Assembly: GCA_019416425.1 (NCBI GenBank) | Contig: DXXK01000047.1 | Span: 1-40,939, forward strand | DNA length: 40,939 nt | Direction: 5' to 3' | DNA from: Bacteroidales bacterium | Lineage (GTDB): Bacteria > Bacteroidota > Bacteroidia > Bacteroidales > Muribaculaceae | Shown here: piece after piece, positions 8,209-15,501 of the stretch | Layout: each line of letters opens with the position of its first letter | Position numbering within the stretch: position 1 is the stretch's first letter | Notes under the pieces: model-generated | Databases searched by the model: none | What the model was told of the DNA's origin: nothing | Seen by the model: the letters and a program-made list of their open reading frames with translations, nothing else | Translations under genes and position numbers: made by a program

Positions 8209-8793
8209 TTATTTACCGATAAGGTGAAGGAATTCGGCGCGGAGTGCGGAATCGGTGGCGAAATCGCCGGTGTAGTCCGTCGTGGTTGTTATGGACTCCT
8301 GCTTTTCGACACCGCGTGCCTTCATGCAGAGGTGCTGAGCCTCGCACCAGACAATCACGCCGTGGTTCGGGAGGGCCTTGTCGATCAGCCTGCACACCTG
8401 TCCGGTGAGCCGCTCCTGTACCTGGAGTCGTCGTGCGAAAGCATCCACCACGCGGGCCAGCTTGGAGAGTCCCAGGATCTTGCCGTCCGGCAGGTATCCG
8501 ACACTCATACGCCCGAAGAAGGGGAGTATATGGTGTTCGCAGGTGCTGTAGAATTCGATGTCGCGGACAATGACCATCTTCGAGCCCTCGTGTTCGAAAA
8601 CGGCCTGACGGGCGGTGGCCATGGGGTCGGCCTTGTAGCCGCGCGTCACGTCCAGCAATGCTTTGGCGGCCCGGACGGGAGTCTTCTTCAGGCCCTCGCG
8701 CTCGGGATTCTCGCCCAACAGTCTCAATATAGCCTCCAGATGGCCGGCGATCTGGTCCACCAGCTCCGGATCATGTTTGGTGTTGTTTGCCAT
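8209..8793 (-). CDS. folE: GTP cyclohydrolase I
   Basis: Converts GTP to dihydroneopterin triphosphate, the first step of folate and other pterin synthesis. The zinc site is seen as CEHH in FYSTCEHHILPF and the distal cysteine in WCEAQHLCMKARGV; GYLPDGKILGLSKLARVVDAFA and QVQERLTGQV are further signatures. The start MANNTKHDPELVD at 8793 gives 194 residues. An upstream ATG at 8826 overlaps the preceding stop by 4 bp and would add 11 unconserved residues (MIRCTPLIHLA); it is possible but less likely. Part of the tpiA-to-menE operon. Confidence 0.95.
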   Translation of the reverse strand: MANNTKHDPELVDQIAGHLEAILRLLGENPEREGLKKTPVRAAKALLDVTRGYKADPMATARQAVFEHEGSKMVIVRDIEFYSTCEHHILPFFGRMSVGYLPDGKILGLSKLARVVDAFARRLQVQERLTGQVCRLIDKALPNHGVIVWCEAQHLCMKARGVEKQESITTTTDYTGDFATDSALRAEFLHLIGK

Positions 8794-8822
8794 TGCTAAA
8801 TGAATTAATGGGGTGCATCGGA

Positions 8823-9344
8823 TCATCGGCCGATGACGATGATCTGACTGCGGACCACGCGCATCTCGTTGCTGAAGCCGGGGAATGCGCGTTTGAGTTC
8901 GGCCAGAGCGGCGGCGGCATCCTCCTGGGTGCGGAAGTTGCCTACACGCGTGTACCAGTTCGGAGCCGAACTGAAGGAATATACCTGGCCGCGGTATTTG
9001 GGGAATTTTGCGATGATCGCGTTGCTGCGGGCTCTGGCGCGTGCCTCGAGGGTACGCTGGTTCGAGCCGTCGCCGAACACCTGGATGCGGTAGCCCTGGA
9101 GTTTGTTGATTCCCGGGCGGATCTGGATACGGTCCTCGTTGTTCTTACGGTCGTAATCATCGCGCATTATCTGGTACAGCAGCGACTGCGGGATGTCGAT
9201 TGTGACCATTCCGTTGCTGCTTTCCTCGATCCGTTGCGCCGGGTTGCCCGCGGTTTCAGTGCTGGCCGTAGATTGTGACGCGGCCGGAAGCGCGATGCTT
9301 CCGGCTGCGAACATAATCATTATGACTCGCTTCAGGCTAATCAT
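8823..9344 (-). CDS. Exported SPOR-domain protein
   Basis: A 173-residue protein with an N-terminal signal peptide (MISLKRVIMIMFAAGSIALPAASQ, probable cleavage after ASQ) and a C-terminal SPOR-like domain from about residue 85: GYRIQVFGDGSNQRTLEARAR, then YTRVGNFRTQEDAAAALAELK and a final strand. SPOR domains bind denuded glycan strands of peptidoglycan, often at the division site. It is placed 11 nt after tpiA and ahead of folE. The tpiA-SPOR-folE neighbourhood is, to my knowledge, common in Bacteroidales. Its exact role is unknown. Confidence 0.85.
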   Translation of the reverse strand: MISLKRVIMIMFAAGSIALPAASQSTASTETAGNPAQRIEESSNGMVTIDIPQSLLYQIMRDDYDRKNNEDRIQIRPGINKLQGYRIQVFGDGSNQRTLEARARARSNAIIAKFPKYRGQVYSFSSAPNWYTRVGNFRTQEDAAAALAELKRAFPGFSNEMRVVRSQIIVIGR

Positions 9345-9355
9345 TAATTCCGGGA

Positions 9356-10111
9356 TTAGTCAAAGGCCTCGATGATGCCCATGAAGCTGTCGGCCTTCAG
9401 GGCGGCGCCACCGATCAGACCGCCGTCAACGTCGGGCTTGGAGAAGAGCTCCTTGGCGTTTGCGGGCTTGCAGCTGCCGCCGTACAGGATGGAGGTGTTG
9501 TCGGCTACTTCCTTGCCGTACTTCTCGGCAACGGCGTTGCGGATGTTGGCGTGCATGTCCTCGGCCTGCTCGGCTGTAGCGGTCTTGCCGGTACCGATGG
9601 CCCATACGGGTTCGTAGGCCAGCACGATCTTGCCGAAGTCCTCGGCGCTAAGCTCGAACAGAGCCTCCACCTGGCCGCGGACCACCTCGTTGTATGTGCC
9701 GTTCTCGCGCTCCTCCAGAACCTCGCCGATGCAGAAGATGGGGGTCAGACCGTTGGCCAGGGCCAGCTTGGTCTTGGCCAGGAGCTGCTCGTTGTTCTCG
9801 CCAAAGTACTGGCGACGCTCGCTGTGGCCCAGGATCACGTGAGTCGCGCCCGTGGACTTCACCATGGCGGCGCTGACCTCGCCTGTGTAGGCGCCCTTCT
9901 CGTGCTCGGAGCAGTTCTCGGCACCGAGCTTGACCAGATTCTGGTCCAGAACAGCATTCACGCTGGTCAGGTGGGTGAACGGTACGCATACGATTACCTC
10001 GCAGTTGGCCTTCTTGTCCTTAAGTGCTGCGTTGATGGAGTTGGCGAGCTCGACACCCTCCTGAAGAGTGGTGTTCATTTTCCAGTTGCCCGCTACGATA
10101 TTCTTTCTCAT
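9356..10111 (-). CDS. tpiA: Triosephosphate isomerase
   Basis: A 251-residue glycolytic TIM-barrel enzyme interconverting dihydroxyacetone phosphate and glyceraldehyde 3-phosphate. NWKMNTT holds the active-site Asn and Lys, ILGHSERRQYFGE holds the catalytic His, LAYEPVWAIGTGKTAT holds the catalytic Glu and the mobile loop 6, and SILYGGSC is the phosphate loop. Length is normal. It is the first gene of the minus-strand operon and has a clear promoter. Confidence 0.98.
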   Translation of the reverse strand: MRKNIVAGNWKMNTTLQEGVELANSINAALKDKKANCEVIVCVPFTHLTSVNAVLDQNLVKLGAENCSEHEKGAYTGEVSAAMVKSTGATHVILGHSERRQYFGENNEQLLAKTKLALANGLTPIFCIGEVLEERENGTYNEVVRGQVEALFELSAEDFGKIVLAYEPVWAIGTGKTATAEQAEDMHANIRNAVAEKYGKEVADNTSILYGGSCKPANAKELFSKPDVDGGLIGGAALKADSFMGIIEAFD

Positions 10112-10145
10112 TTTATCTATAGTAATTTGGGTTCTGTTTGAAATG

Positions 10146-10176
10146 CAAAATTACTAATAATCCGCCACAATTCAAA
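10146..10176 (-). promoter_or_regulatory. Promoter of the tpiA operon
   Basis: On the minus strand TTTG (10173-10176), a 19-nt spacer and TAATTTTG (10146-10153) match the Bacteroidetes pattern. The leader to the tpiA ATG at 10111 would be about 30 nt. It likely serves the whole tpiA-SPOR-folE-menBCE unit. Confidence 0.8.
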
Positions 10177-10225
10177 ATCAACTTTCGTGAGCTCGGACCT
10201 GTATGTGGATTTTGTGGGGAAATTG

Positions 10226-10256
10226 ATTGCGGGGTCGGAAAAATTTTGTAATTTTG
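10226..10256 (+). promoter_or_regulatory. Promoter for the structured RNA
   Basis: ATTG (10226-10229, three of four bases of TTTG), a 19-nt spacer and TAATTTTG (10249-10256). Transcription would start near 10261 and run rightward into the structured RNA and, on readthrough, into the restriction island. No other good promoter is seen before the helicase gene. Confidence 0.65.
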
Positions 10257-10260
10257 CAGA

Positions 10261-10589
10261 TGGACTTCCACGCTGAGGGAACAGTATCCGGAGGGATGGA
10301 ACACGGCAGGCGGGAGTCTGATGACATATTGAAAAGCGTATATTGACGCTTTGTTCTTGGCAATCCGGAACTTCGAACACTCCAAATATCGCTAAAGGGC
10401 ATAGCAACGATAGACGCCACGGGTATGTATATACTTACTCGGGCTCATTTCAAGTGCAAGGCTTGAAATGGGTTTGAGGTGTATCTGCATATAACAGCGT
10501 GGAGTCGAAGTTGCTCGTTCTGGCGATAAAGCAAGTTCGAAGGCTACGGATTGCGGGACGAGTAACGTATGACTCCCGCTTTTCTTTTT
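10261..10589 (+). ncRNA. Long structured RNA, unassigned family
   Basis: A nested set of long-range helices spans 10311-10578: 10311-10318/10571-10578 (8 bp), 10360-10367/10547-10554 (8 bp), 10371-10378/10535-10542 (8 bp), 10387-10394/10521-10528 (8 bp with one G-U), 10403-10408/10510-10515 (6 bp), 10413-10420/10499-10506 (7 of 8), and a terminal hairpin 10446-10454/10462-10470 (9 bp). A side hairpin lies at 10333-10339/10346-10352. The outer stem is followed by a T-rich tract (10580-10589), as in an intrinsic terminator. With its own promoter this is a good case for a stable RNA of about 320 nt. The long irregular rod recalls 6S RNA, but I cannot confirm a family. It is not tmRNA, RNase P RNA or small SRP RNA by their signature motifs. 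It could instead be a leader that attenuates the downstream island. No protein-coding reading looks credible. Confidence 0.7.
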
Positions 10590-10642
10590 AAGGACTAACA
10601 GCGCCATTATGGAGTCGATGGCTGTGAAGTGAGCGACCCATA

Positions 10643-13600
10643 GTGCAGACGCAACTCATCGACAATATCAACCGCACCCTGCGCGACGACCTGATGTCTA
10701 CCATCAGGCCAGGCAGCCGTGTGTCGATAGCCGCTGCCAGTTTCTCGATCTATGCATTCCAGGAGTTACGCCAGCAACTGAACGACATAGAAGAGTTGCG
10801 ATTCATCTTCACCTCGCCATCCTTCATAACAGAGAAAGCCGACAAGCAGCGGCGGGAGTTCTACATACCCCGGTTGAACCGCGAACGGAACCTGTTCGGT
10901 TCGGAATTCGAGATTCGGTTGCGTAACGAGCTTTCATTGAAAGCCGTGGCACGGGAATGTGCCGACTGGATCAGACGCAAGGTCTGTTTCAAGTCCAACC
11001 GCACGAACCAGAACATGATGGGATTCATCAATGTGGATGACGTCAACTATATGCCCGTGACCGGTTTCACGACAGTGGATTTGGGCTGTGATCGCGGCAA
11101 CGACGCATACCAGTTCGTGCAGCGTACAGACACGCCCATGTCGCAGTTCTACCTCAACCTGTTCGACCAGGTATGGCACGACAATGAAAAACTCCAGGTT
11201 GTGACGGATCAGGTCCTGGACAACATCACCAATGCCTACAAGGAGAACGCACCTGAATTCATTTACTTCGTCACGCTCTACAATATCTTCAAGGAGTTTC
11301 TGGACGACATCTCTGAGGATGTGCTGCCGAATGAGGCCACTGGATTCAAGCAAAGCGTGATCTGGAACAAGCTCTATAATTTCCAAAGGGATGCAGCTTT
11401 GGCCATCATCAACAAGCTCGAGAAATACAACGGCTGCATCCTGGCCGACTCCGTGGGTCTCGGCAAGACATTCACCGCCCTTTCGGTCATAAAATATTAC
11501 GAGAACCGCAACAAGTCCGTGTTGGTGCTATGCCCCAAGAAGCTTCACGACAACTGGGTGACGTACCGGAGCAATTACATCAACAACCCTCTCGTCGCTG
11601 ACCGTCTGCGCTATGACATTCTGTTTCATACCGACCTGTCGAGACAGTCCGGCCAGAGCAACGGCCTCGACCTGGAGCATATCAACTGGGGCAACTATGA
11701 CCTTGTGGTGATTGACGAGAGCCACAATTTCCGTAACGGCGGCAAAGTCACTACCGACGAGAACGACGAGAATCGGCGCGAGAACCGCTATCTCCAGTTG
11801 ATGAACAAGGTGATCCGGGCGGGAGTCAAGACCAAGGTGCTGATGCTCTCGGCCACACCCGTCAACAACCGCTTCAACGACCTGCGCAATCAGCTTGCCC
11901 TCGCTTACGAGGGTAACAGCTCGGTTATGGACGCGCAGTTGAAGACTTCGAGTTCGCTCGACGACATTTTCCGTCAGGCCCAGGCAGCGTTCAACCGCTG
12001 GTCGAAACTCGCGCCGGAAGAACGTACCACCAAGGCATTGCTGGAATCGTTGAGTTTTGATTTCTTCGAGGTCCTGGACAGTGTGACAATCGCCCGTAGC
12101 CGCAAGCATATACAGCAGTATTACGACACAACCGATATCGGCAAGTTCCCGGAACGGCTGAAACCAATCTCCCGTGCTCCGAAACTAACAGACCTGCCGA
12201 AAGCCGTAAAGTTCAACGACATCTTTGTCAGCGTCAGCGAACTGAACCTCGCTATCTATACTCCGTCGGACTTCATCCTGCCCAGCAGGCTTGAGAAGTA
12301 TATGGAAGTGCGTGAGGACGGACGCTTCGGCAATCTTTCCCGTAGCGGTCGAGAACGAGGCATCAGGCAACTTATGAGCATCAATCTGCTCAAACGTCTT
12401 GAAAGTTCCGTCAATTCATTCCGACTCACCCTTGAACGAATCAGAAAATATATTGAAGCCACGATAAAGGCCATCGACGAACTTGCGGCAAAGCAAGAAC
12501 CATCTATGGTCTGCGATTATGACTTTTCCTACGGACTCGATTTCGATGAAAGAGAGGACACCGTCTTTATCGGAAACAAGAAGACGAAGATCGCGCTGGA
12601 GGATATGGACTATGTTCTGTGGCGCGGCTATCTTGCCAAAGACCTCTACAATCTTAACACGCTGTTGTTCATGCTTGCCGACATCACCCCTGAACATGAC
12701 AGCAAACTGCAAATGCTCATCAAGGACATCCGCAATAAGTTTGCCAATCCCATAAACGGCGATAATAAGAAGATTATAGTTTTTACCGCCTTCTCCGATA
12801 CGGCTCAGTATCTCTACGAGAACATCGCGCCGCTCATTAAGGAGCGTACAGGGCTGAATACAGCCCTGGTGTCGGGAGACGTCGAAGCTCGCTCAACCTT
12901 GAAGCTCCGCGAGAAATTGGACTTTAATAAAGTCCTGACGCTTTTCTCGCCCGTCTCGAAAGAGAAGGCGTCTCTCTATCCTAATATAAATGAGGAAATA
13001 GACGTACTTATCGCCACCGACTGTATCTCGGAGGGTCAGAACCTTCAGGACTGCGACTATCTGATCAACTATGACATCCACTGGAATCCGGTGCGTATAA
13101 TCCAGCGTTTCGGTCGTATCGACCGTATCGGCTCGCGCAACGCGGTTATTCAACTCGTCAACTACTGGCCCGACATGGACCTTGACGATTATATCAATCT
13201 CAAAGGTCGTGTCGAGGCGCGTATGAAAGTGTCGGTGCTCACCGCCACCGGCGATGACAACCCACTTTCTGCCGAGGAACAGGGCGACCTCAAATATCGC
13301 CGCGACCAGTTGGAACGCCTCAAAGAGGAAGTAGTCGATATTGAAGAAATGAACTCCGGCGTTTCGATAATGGACCTGGGCTTGAATGAATTCCGCCTCG
13401 ACTTGCTCGACTATCTCAAACGAGGTGATGACATCGAACACACACCTTTCGGTCTCCATGCCATTGTGCCGTCGGCACAAGATGCGCCTCCCGGTGTAAT
13501 TTTCGTGCTCAAAAATCGCAATAACGAAATCAACATCGACCGCAAGAACAGGCTTCACCCGTTCTATATGGTCTATATCTCGAAGGATTCCGAGGTGATA

Positions 13601-13888
13601 GTAGATCACCTTGACCCGAAAGACCTTCTCGACCGGATGCGCCATCTTTGCCGTGGCAAGTCCGAGCCGATACTTGAACTATGTCGTAAGTTCAACGCCG
13701 AGACTCGCGATGGTCAGCGTATGGGAACATACTCCCGTCTGCTTGGCGATGCCATCTCGTCGCTTATCAAGACAAAAGAAACAACCGACCTCTTTTCGTT
13801 CCTCGATGGCGATACCGGCTCGCTATTCGGTAACGAAGTTCATGGCCTTAATGATTTCGAACTGATTTGTTTTCTGATAATTCGATAG
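10643..13888 (+). CDS. SNF2-type helicase with N-terminal PLD-like region
   Basis: A 1081-residue superfamily 2 ATPase. The N-terminal part (about residues 1-200) resembles the PLD-like region of restriction-island helicases but has no HxKx4D catalytic motif, so it is probably not a nuclease. The motor has ADSVGLGKT (268-276, motif I), DESH (358-361, motif II), LSATP (402-406, motif III), TDCISEGQNLQ and RFGRIDRIG (822-830, motif VI), all intact. The start is GTG at 10643; an in-frame stop lies 18 nt upstream, and the LIDNINRTLRDDL segment after it looks like part of the conserved N-terminus. The DUF4391 gene begins 3 bp after its stop. It probably remodels or translocates DNA for the restriction system, an inference from context. 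Confidence 0.9.
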   Translation: MQTQLIDNINRTLRDDLMSTIRPGSRVSIAAASFSIYAFQELRQQLNDIEELRFIFTSPSFITEKADKQRREFYIPRLNRERNLFGSEFEIRLRNELSLKAVARECADWIRRKVCFKSNRTNQNMMGFINVDDVNYMPVTGFTTVDLGCDRGNDAYQFVQRTDTPMSQFYLNLFDQVWHDNEKLQVVTDQVLDNITNAYKENAPEFIYFVTLYNIFKEFLDDISEDVLPNEATGFKQSVIWNKLYNFQRDAALAIINKLEKYNGCILADSVGLGKTFTALSVIKYYENRNKSVLVLCPKKLHDNWVTYRSNYINNPLVADRLRYDILFHTDLSRQSGQSNGLDLEHINWGNYDLVVIDESHNFRNGGKVTTDENDENRRENRYLQLMNKVIRAGVKTKVLMLSATPVNNRFNDLRNQLALAYEGNSSVMDAQLKTSSSLDDIFRQAQAAFNRWSKLAPEERTTKALLESLSFDFFEVLDSVTIARSRKHIQQYYDTTDIGKFPERLKPISRAPKLTDLPKAVKFNDIFVSVSELNLAIYTPSDFILPSRLEKYMEVREDGRFGNLSRSGRERGIRQLMSINLLKRLESSVNSFRLTLERIRKYIEATIKAIDELAAKQEPSMVCDYDFSYGLDFDEREDTVFIGNKKTKIALEDMDYVLWRGYLAKDLYNLNTLLFMLADITPEHDSKLQMLIKDIRNKFANPINGDNKKIIVFTAFSDTAQYLYENIAPLIKERTGLNTALVSGDVEARSTLKLREKLDFNKVLTLFSPVSKEKASLYPNINEEIDVLIATDCISEGQNLQDCDYLINYDIHWNPVRIIQRFGRIDRIGSRNAVIQLVNYWPDMDLDDYINLKGRVEARMKVSVLTATGDDNPLSAEEQGDLKYRRDQLERLKEEVVDIEEMNSGVSIMDLGLNEFRLDLLDYLKRGDDIEHTPFGLHAIVPSAQDAPPGVIFVLKNRNNEINIDRKNRLHPFYMVYISKDSEVIVDHLDPKDLLDRMRHLCRGKSEPILELCRKFNAETRDGQRMGTYSRLLGDAISSLIKTKETTDLFSFLDGDTGSLFGNEVHGLNDFELICFLIIR

Positions 13889-13891
13889 CAT

Positions 13892-14653
13892 ATGTTAGGA
13901 CTGCCGCAATCTACCGAAGTCAAGCGACCGCTACCTAAAGCTCGGCTTTATAAGCGGTTCGACTGGAAACCATCGCAACGTGATAGTTTCGATGGTGATG
14001 TGGCACGTATTGACTTCGTGAACTGGATTTCTCCTCGTACACTTCCGGCTATTGCCGAGGGTACCGATATCAAGGAGATATTTGTTGTTGAAGTCATGCT
14101 TAAGAAACGTAACTTCGAAGACAAAAATATCGCAATGCTTGCCAAGAGTATTCCACAGCGTGTGGTTTATCAGCTTCGCTATGAGGATGAGGCTATGCTC
14201 GCTGTATATTATGTGAAGTTGTTTACGACGGACTGGAAGAAAGCAGATGACATAACACTGCAATTATCCGGACTTAATCTTGATGCCGTTTGGGAGGTTA
14301 TTGTGCGACAAATAGGCAATATCCCACCTAATTCAGATACCCTGTCAAAGCAGGCAGAGATAACCTTTGGGGATGAAGATTCGGACCGATTATCCGAACA
14401 TGTAGGAACATCCCTTCTGGATATTGACTCCCAATCGGAAGAAATCCAGCATAGCCGGAAAGAGAACCCAAATCGAGTTCAACATCCTCAAGGAATGTCC
14501 CTAAAAGCACAGATAGAAGCCATAGAAGAACGAGCCAAGATCCAACGCCAGATTGAATCGCTTGAACGCCAGATGCGTACTGCAAAGCAACCGAGACGTA
14601 AAAGAGAACTATTTAATGAAATTCAAAAATTGAGAATTAATTATGGAGTCTAA
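13892..14653 (+). CDS. DUF4391 domain protein of the restriction island
   Basis: A 253-residue protein. Residues about 1-150 match the DUF4391 pattern: MLGLPQSTEVKRPLPKARLY, DVARIDFVNWISPRTL, IFVVEVMLKKRNFED and IPQRVVYQLRYEDEAMLAVYY. The middle (about 150-200) is a polar linker, and the last 50 residues form a probable coiled coil (LKAQIEAIEERAKIQRQIE and onward). Family members usually sit between an SNF2-like helicase and a methyltransferase gene in restriction or defence islands; the function is unknown. The tight 3-bp spacing to the helicase implies co-translation, and the C-terminal helix suggests it is an adaptor. Its last 11 bp overlap the DUF4238 gene. Confidence 0.8.
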   Translation: MLGLPQSTEVKRPLPKARLYKRFDWKPSQRDSFDGDVARIDFVNWISPRTLPAIAEGTDIKEIFVVEVMLKKRNFEDKNIAMLAKSIPQRVVYQLRYEDEAMLAVYYVKLFTTDWKKADDITLQLSGLNLDAVWEVIVRQIGNIPPNSDTLSKQAEITFGDEDSDRLSEHVGTSLLDIDSQSEEIQHSRKENPNRVQHPQGMSLKAQIEAIEERAKIQRQIESLERQMRTAKQPRRKRELFNEIQKLRINYGV

Positions 14654-15500
14654 AAAGGAAAAAAAGATACAGCATTATGTGCCTAAATGTTACCTTAGAA
14701 AATTTGGTATAGATAAAAAGTCGATATATAAATTTTCCAAGAATGATAATTCGTATGAGAAAGCAACAATTAGGAACTGCTGCCAAATTGAAGATTTTTA
14801 TACAATTAATAATAGATCCAAATCTCTATACATAGAGGAAGACATATTGGATCATCGAGAAGAAAATGCATTTGGACTACTTCTTGATAAATTGCGTATA
14901 TTTTCCAAAAATTATTTGAATGGTAAAACTGTTATGTTCACACTCTCAGATGTTGAGCAAGAGATTTTAGCAAGATGTATTTCTGTGCAATACCTTAGAG
15001 GACCAAGATATAGACATGCAGTTGTACAAAGGGAAATGAAATCTGATTATGCAAAAATAACGAATCTATGTAATAGAATAGGCTTTGATTTTGATATTGA
15101 AGAAATAGTATTTCAATATGATGAGGCTAATATACATGGCGATATCATTGCATCAAATTCTATAGTTTCAGAACATCAAAATTATATATGGAATAAGAAC
15201 TGGGAGTTTTTATTTTCCTCAGATTATTTTTTTACGTCGGATGAGCCTGTCGTAGTAATCCCGATGAACAACATCCCCGTACTTCCTCATGAAACCCTTA
15301 AATATTTCCATAAAATATTTTTTCCCTTAAACTCTCATCTTTTATTGAAGATTAATCATTCTCAGAATAATGCAAATAATAATTGCATAGGGTTCCGAGA
15401 GATTCTAATTGATGAATTAGAAGCCATTAATAAACTTATAATAAAAAATTCTAGAGAGAATTATTTCTGTGAAATTATTAAAAAAAATGGAAAAACTTAG
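14643..15500 (+). CDS. DUF4238 protein, AT-rich cargo gene
   Basis: A 285-residue protein that starts with the DUF4238 hallmark QHYVPKCYLRKFG (about residues 9-21) and has the family's later FTSDEPVVVIPM strand (about residues 198-209) followed by a FPLNSHLLLKI segment. DUF4238 proteins occur widely in accessory and defence regions; no activity is established to my knowledge. The gene is much richer in A and T than the flanking DUF4391 and mod genes and uses different codons, which suggests separate acquisition. It starts inside the last 11 bp of the DUF4391 gene and stops 1 nt before the mod ATG, so it has been fitted closely into the operon. Confidence 0.8.
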   Translation: MESKKEKKIQHYVPKCYLRKFGIDKKSIYKFSKNDNSYEKATIRNCCQIEDFYTINNRSKSLYIEEDILDHREENAFGLLLDKLRIFSKNYLNGKTVMFTLSDVEQEILARCISVQYLRGPRYRHAVVQREMKSDYAKITNLCNRIGFDFDIEEIVFQYDEANIHGDIIASNSIVSEHQNYIWNKNWEFLFSSDYFFTSDEPVVVIPMNNIPVLPHETLKYFHKIFFPLNSHLLLKINHSQNNANNNCIGFREILIDELEAINKLIIKNSRENYFCEIIKKNGKT

Positions 15501-15501
15501 A

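Noticed and set aside
10318..10334. Hammerhead-like core CTGATGA followed by GAAA in the structured RNA
   Set aside because: The six bases between the two boxes cannot form a real stem II, and the three bases before the 3' strand of stem I read ATG, which breaks the NUH cleavage-site rule.
10112..10420. Small proteins on the minus strand opposite the structured RNA
   Set aside because: Several overlapping frames of 80-96 codons exist, but none resembles a known protein and the base pairing explains the sequence better.
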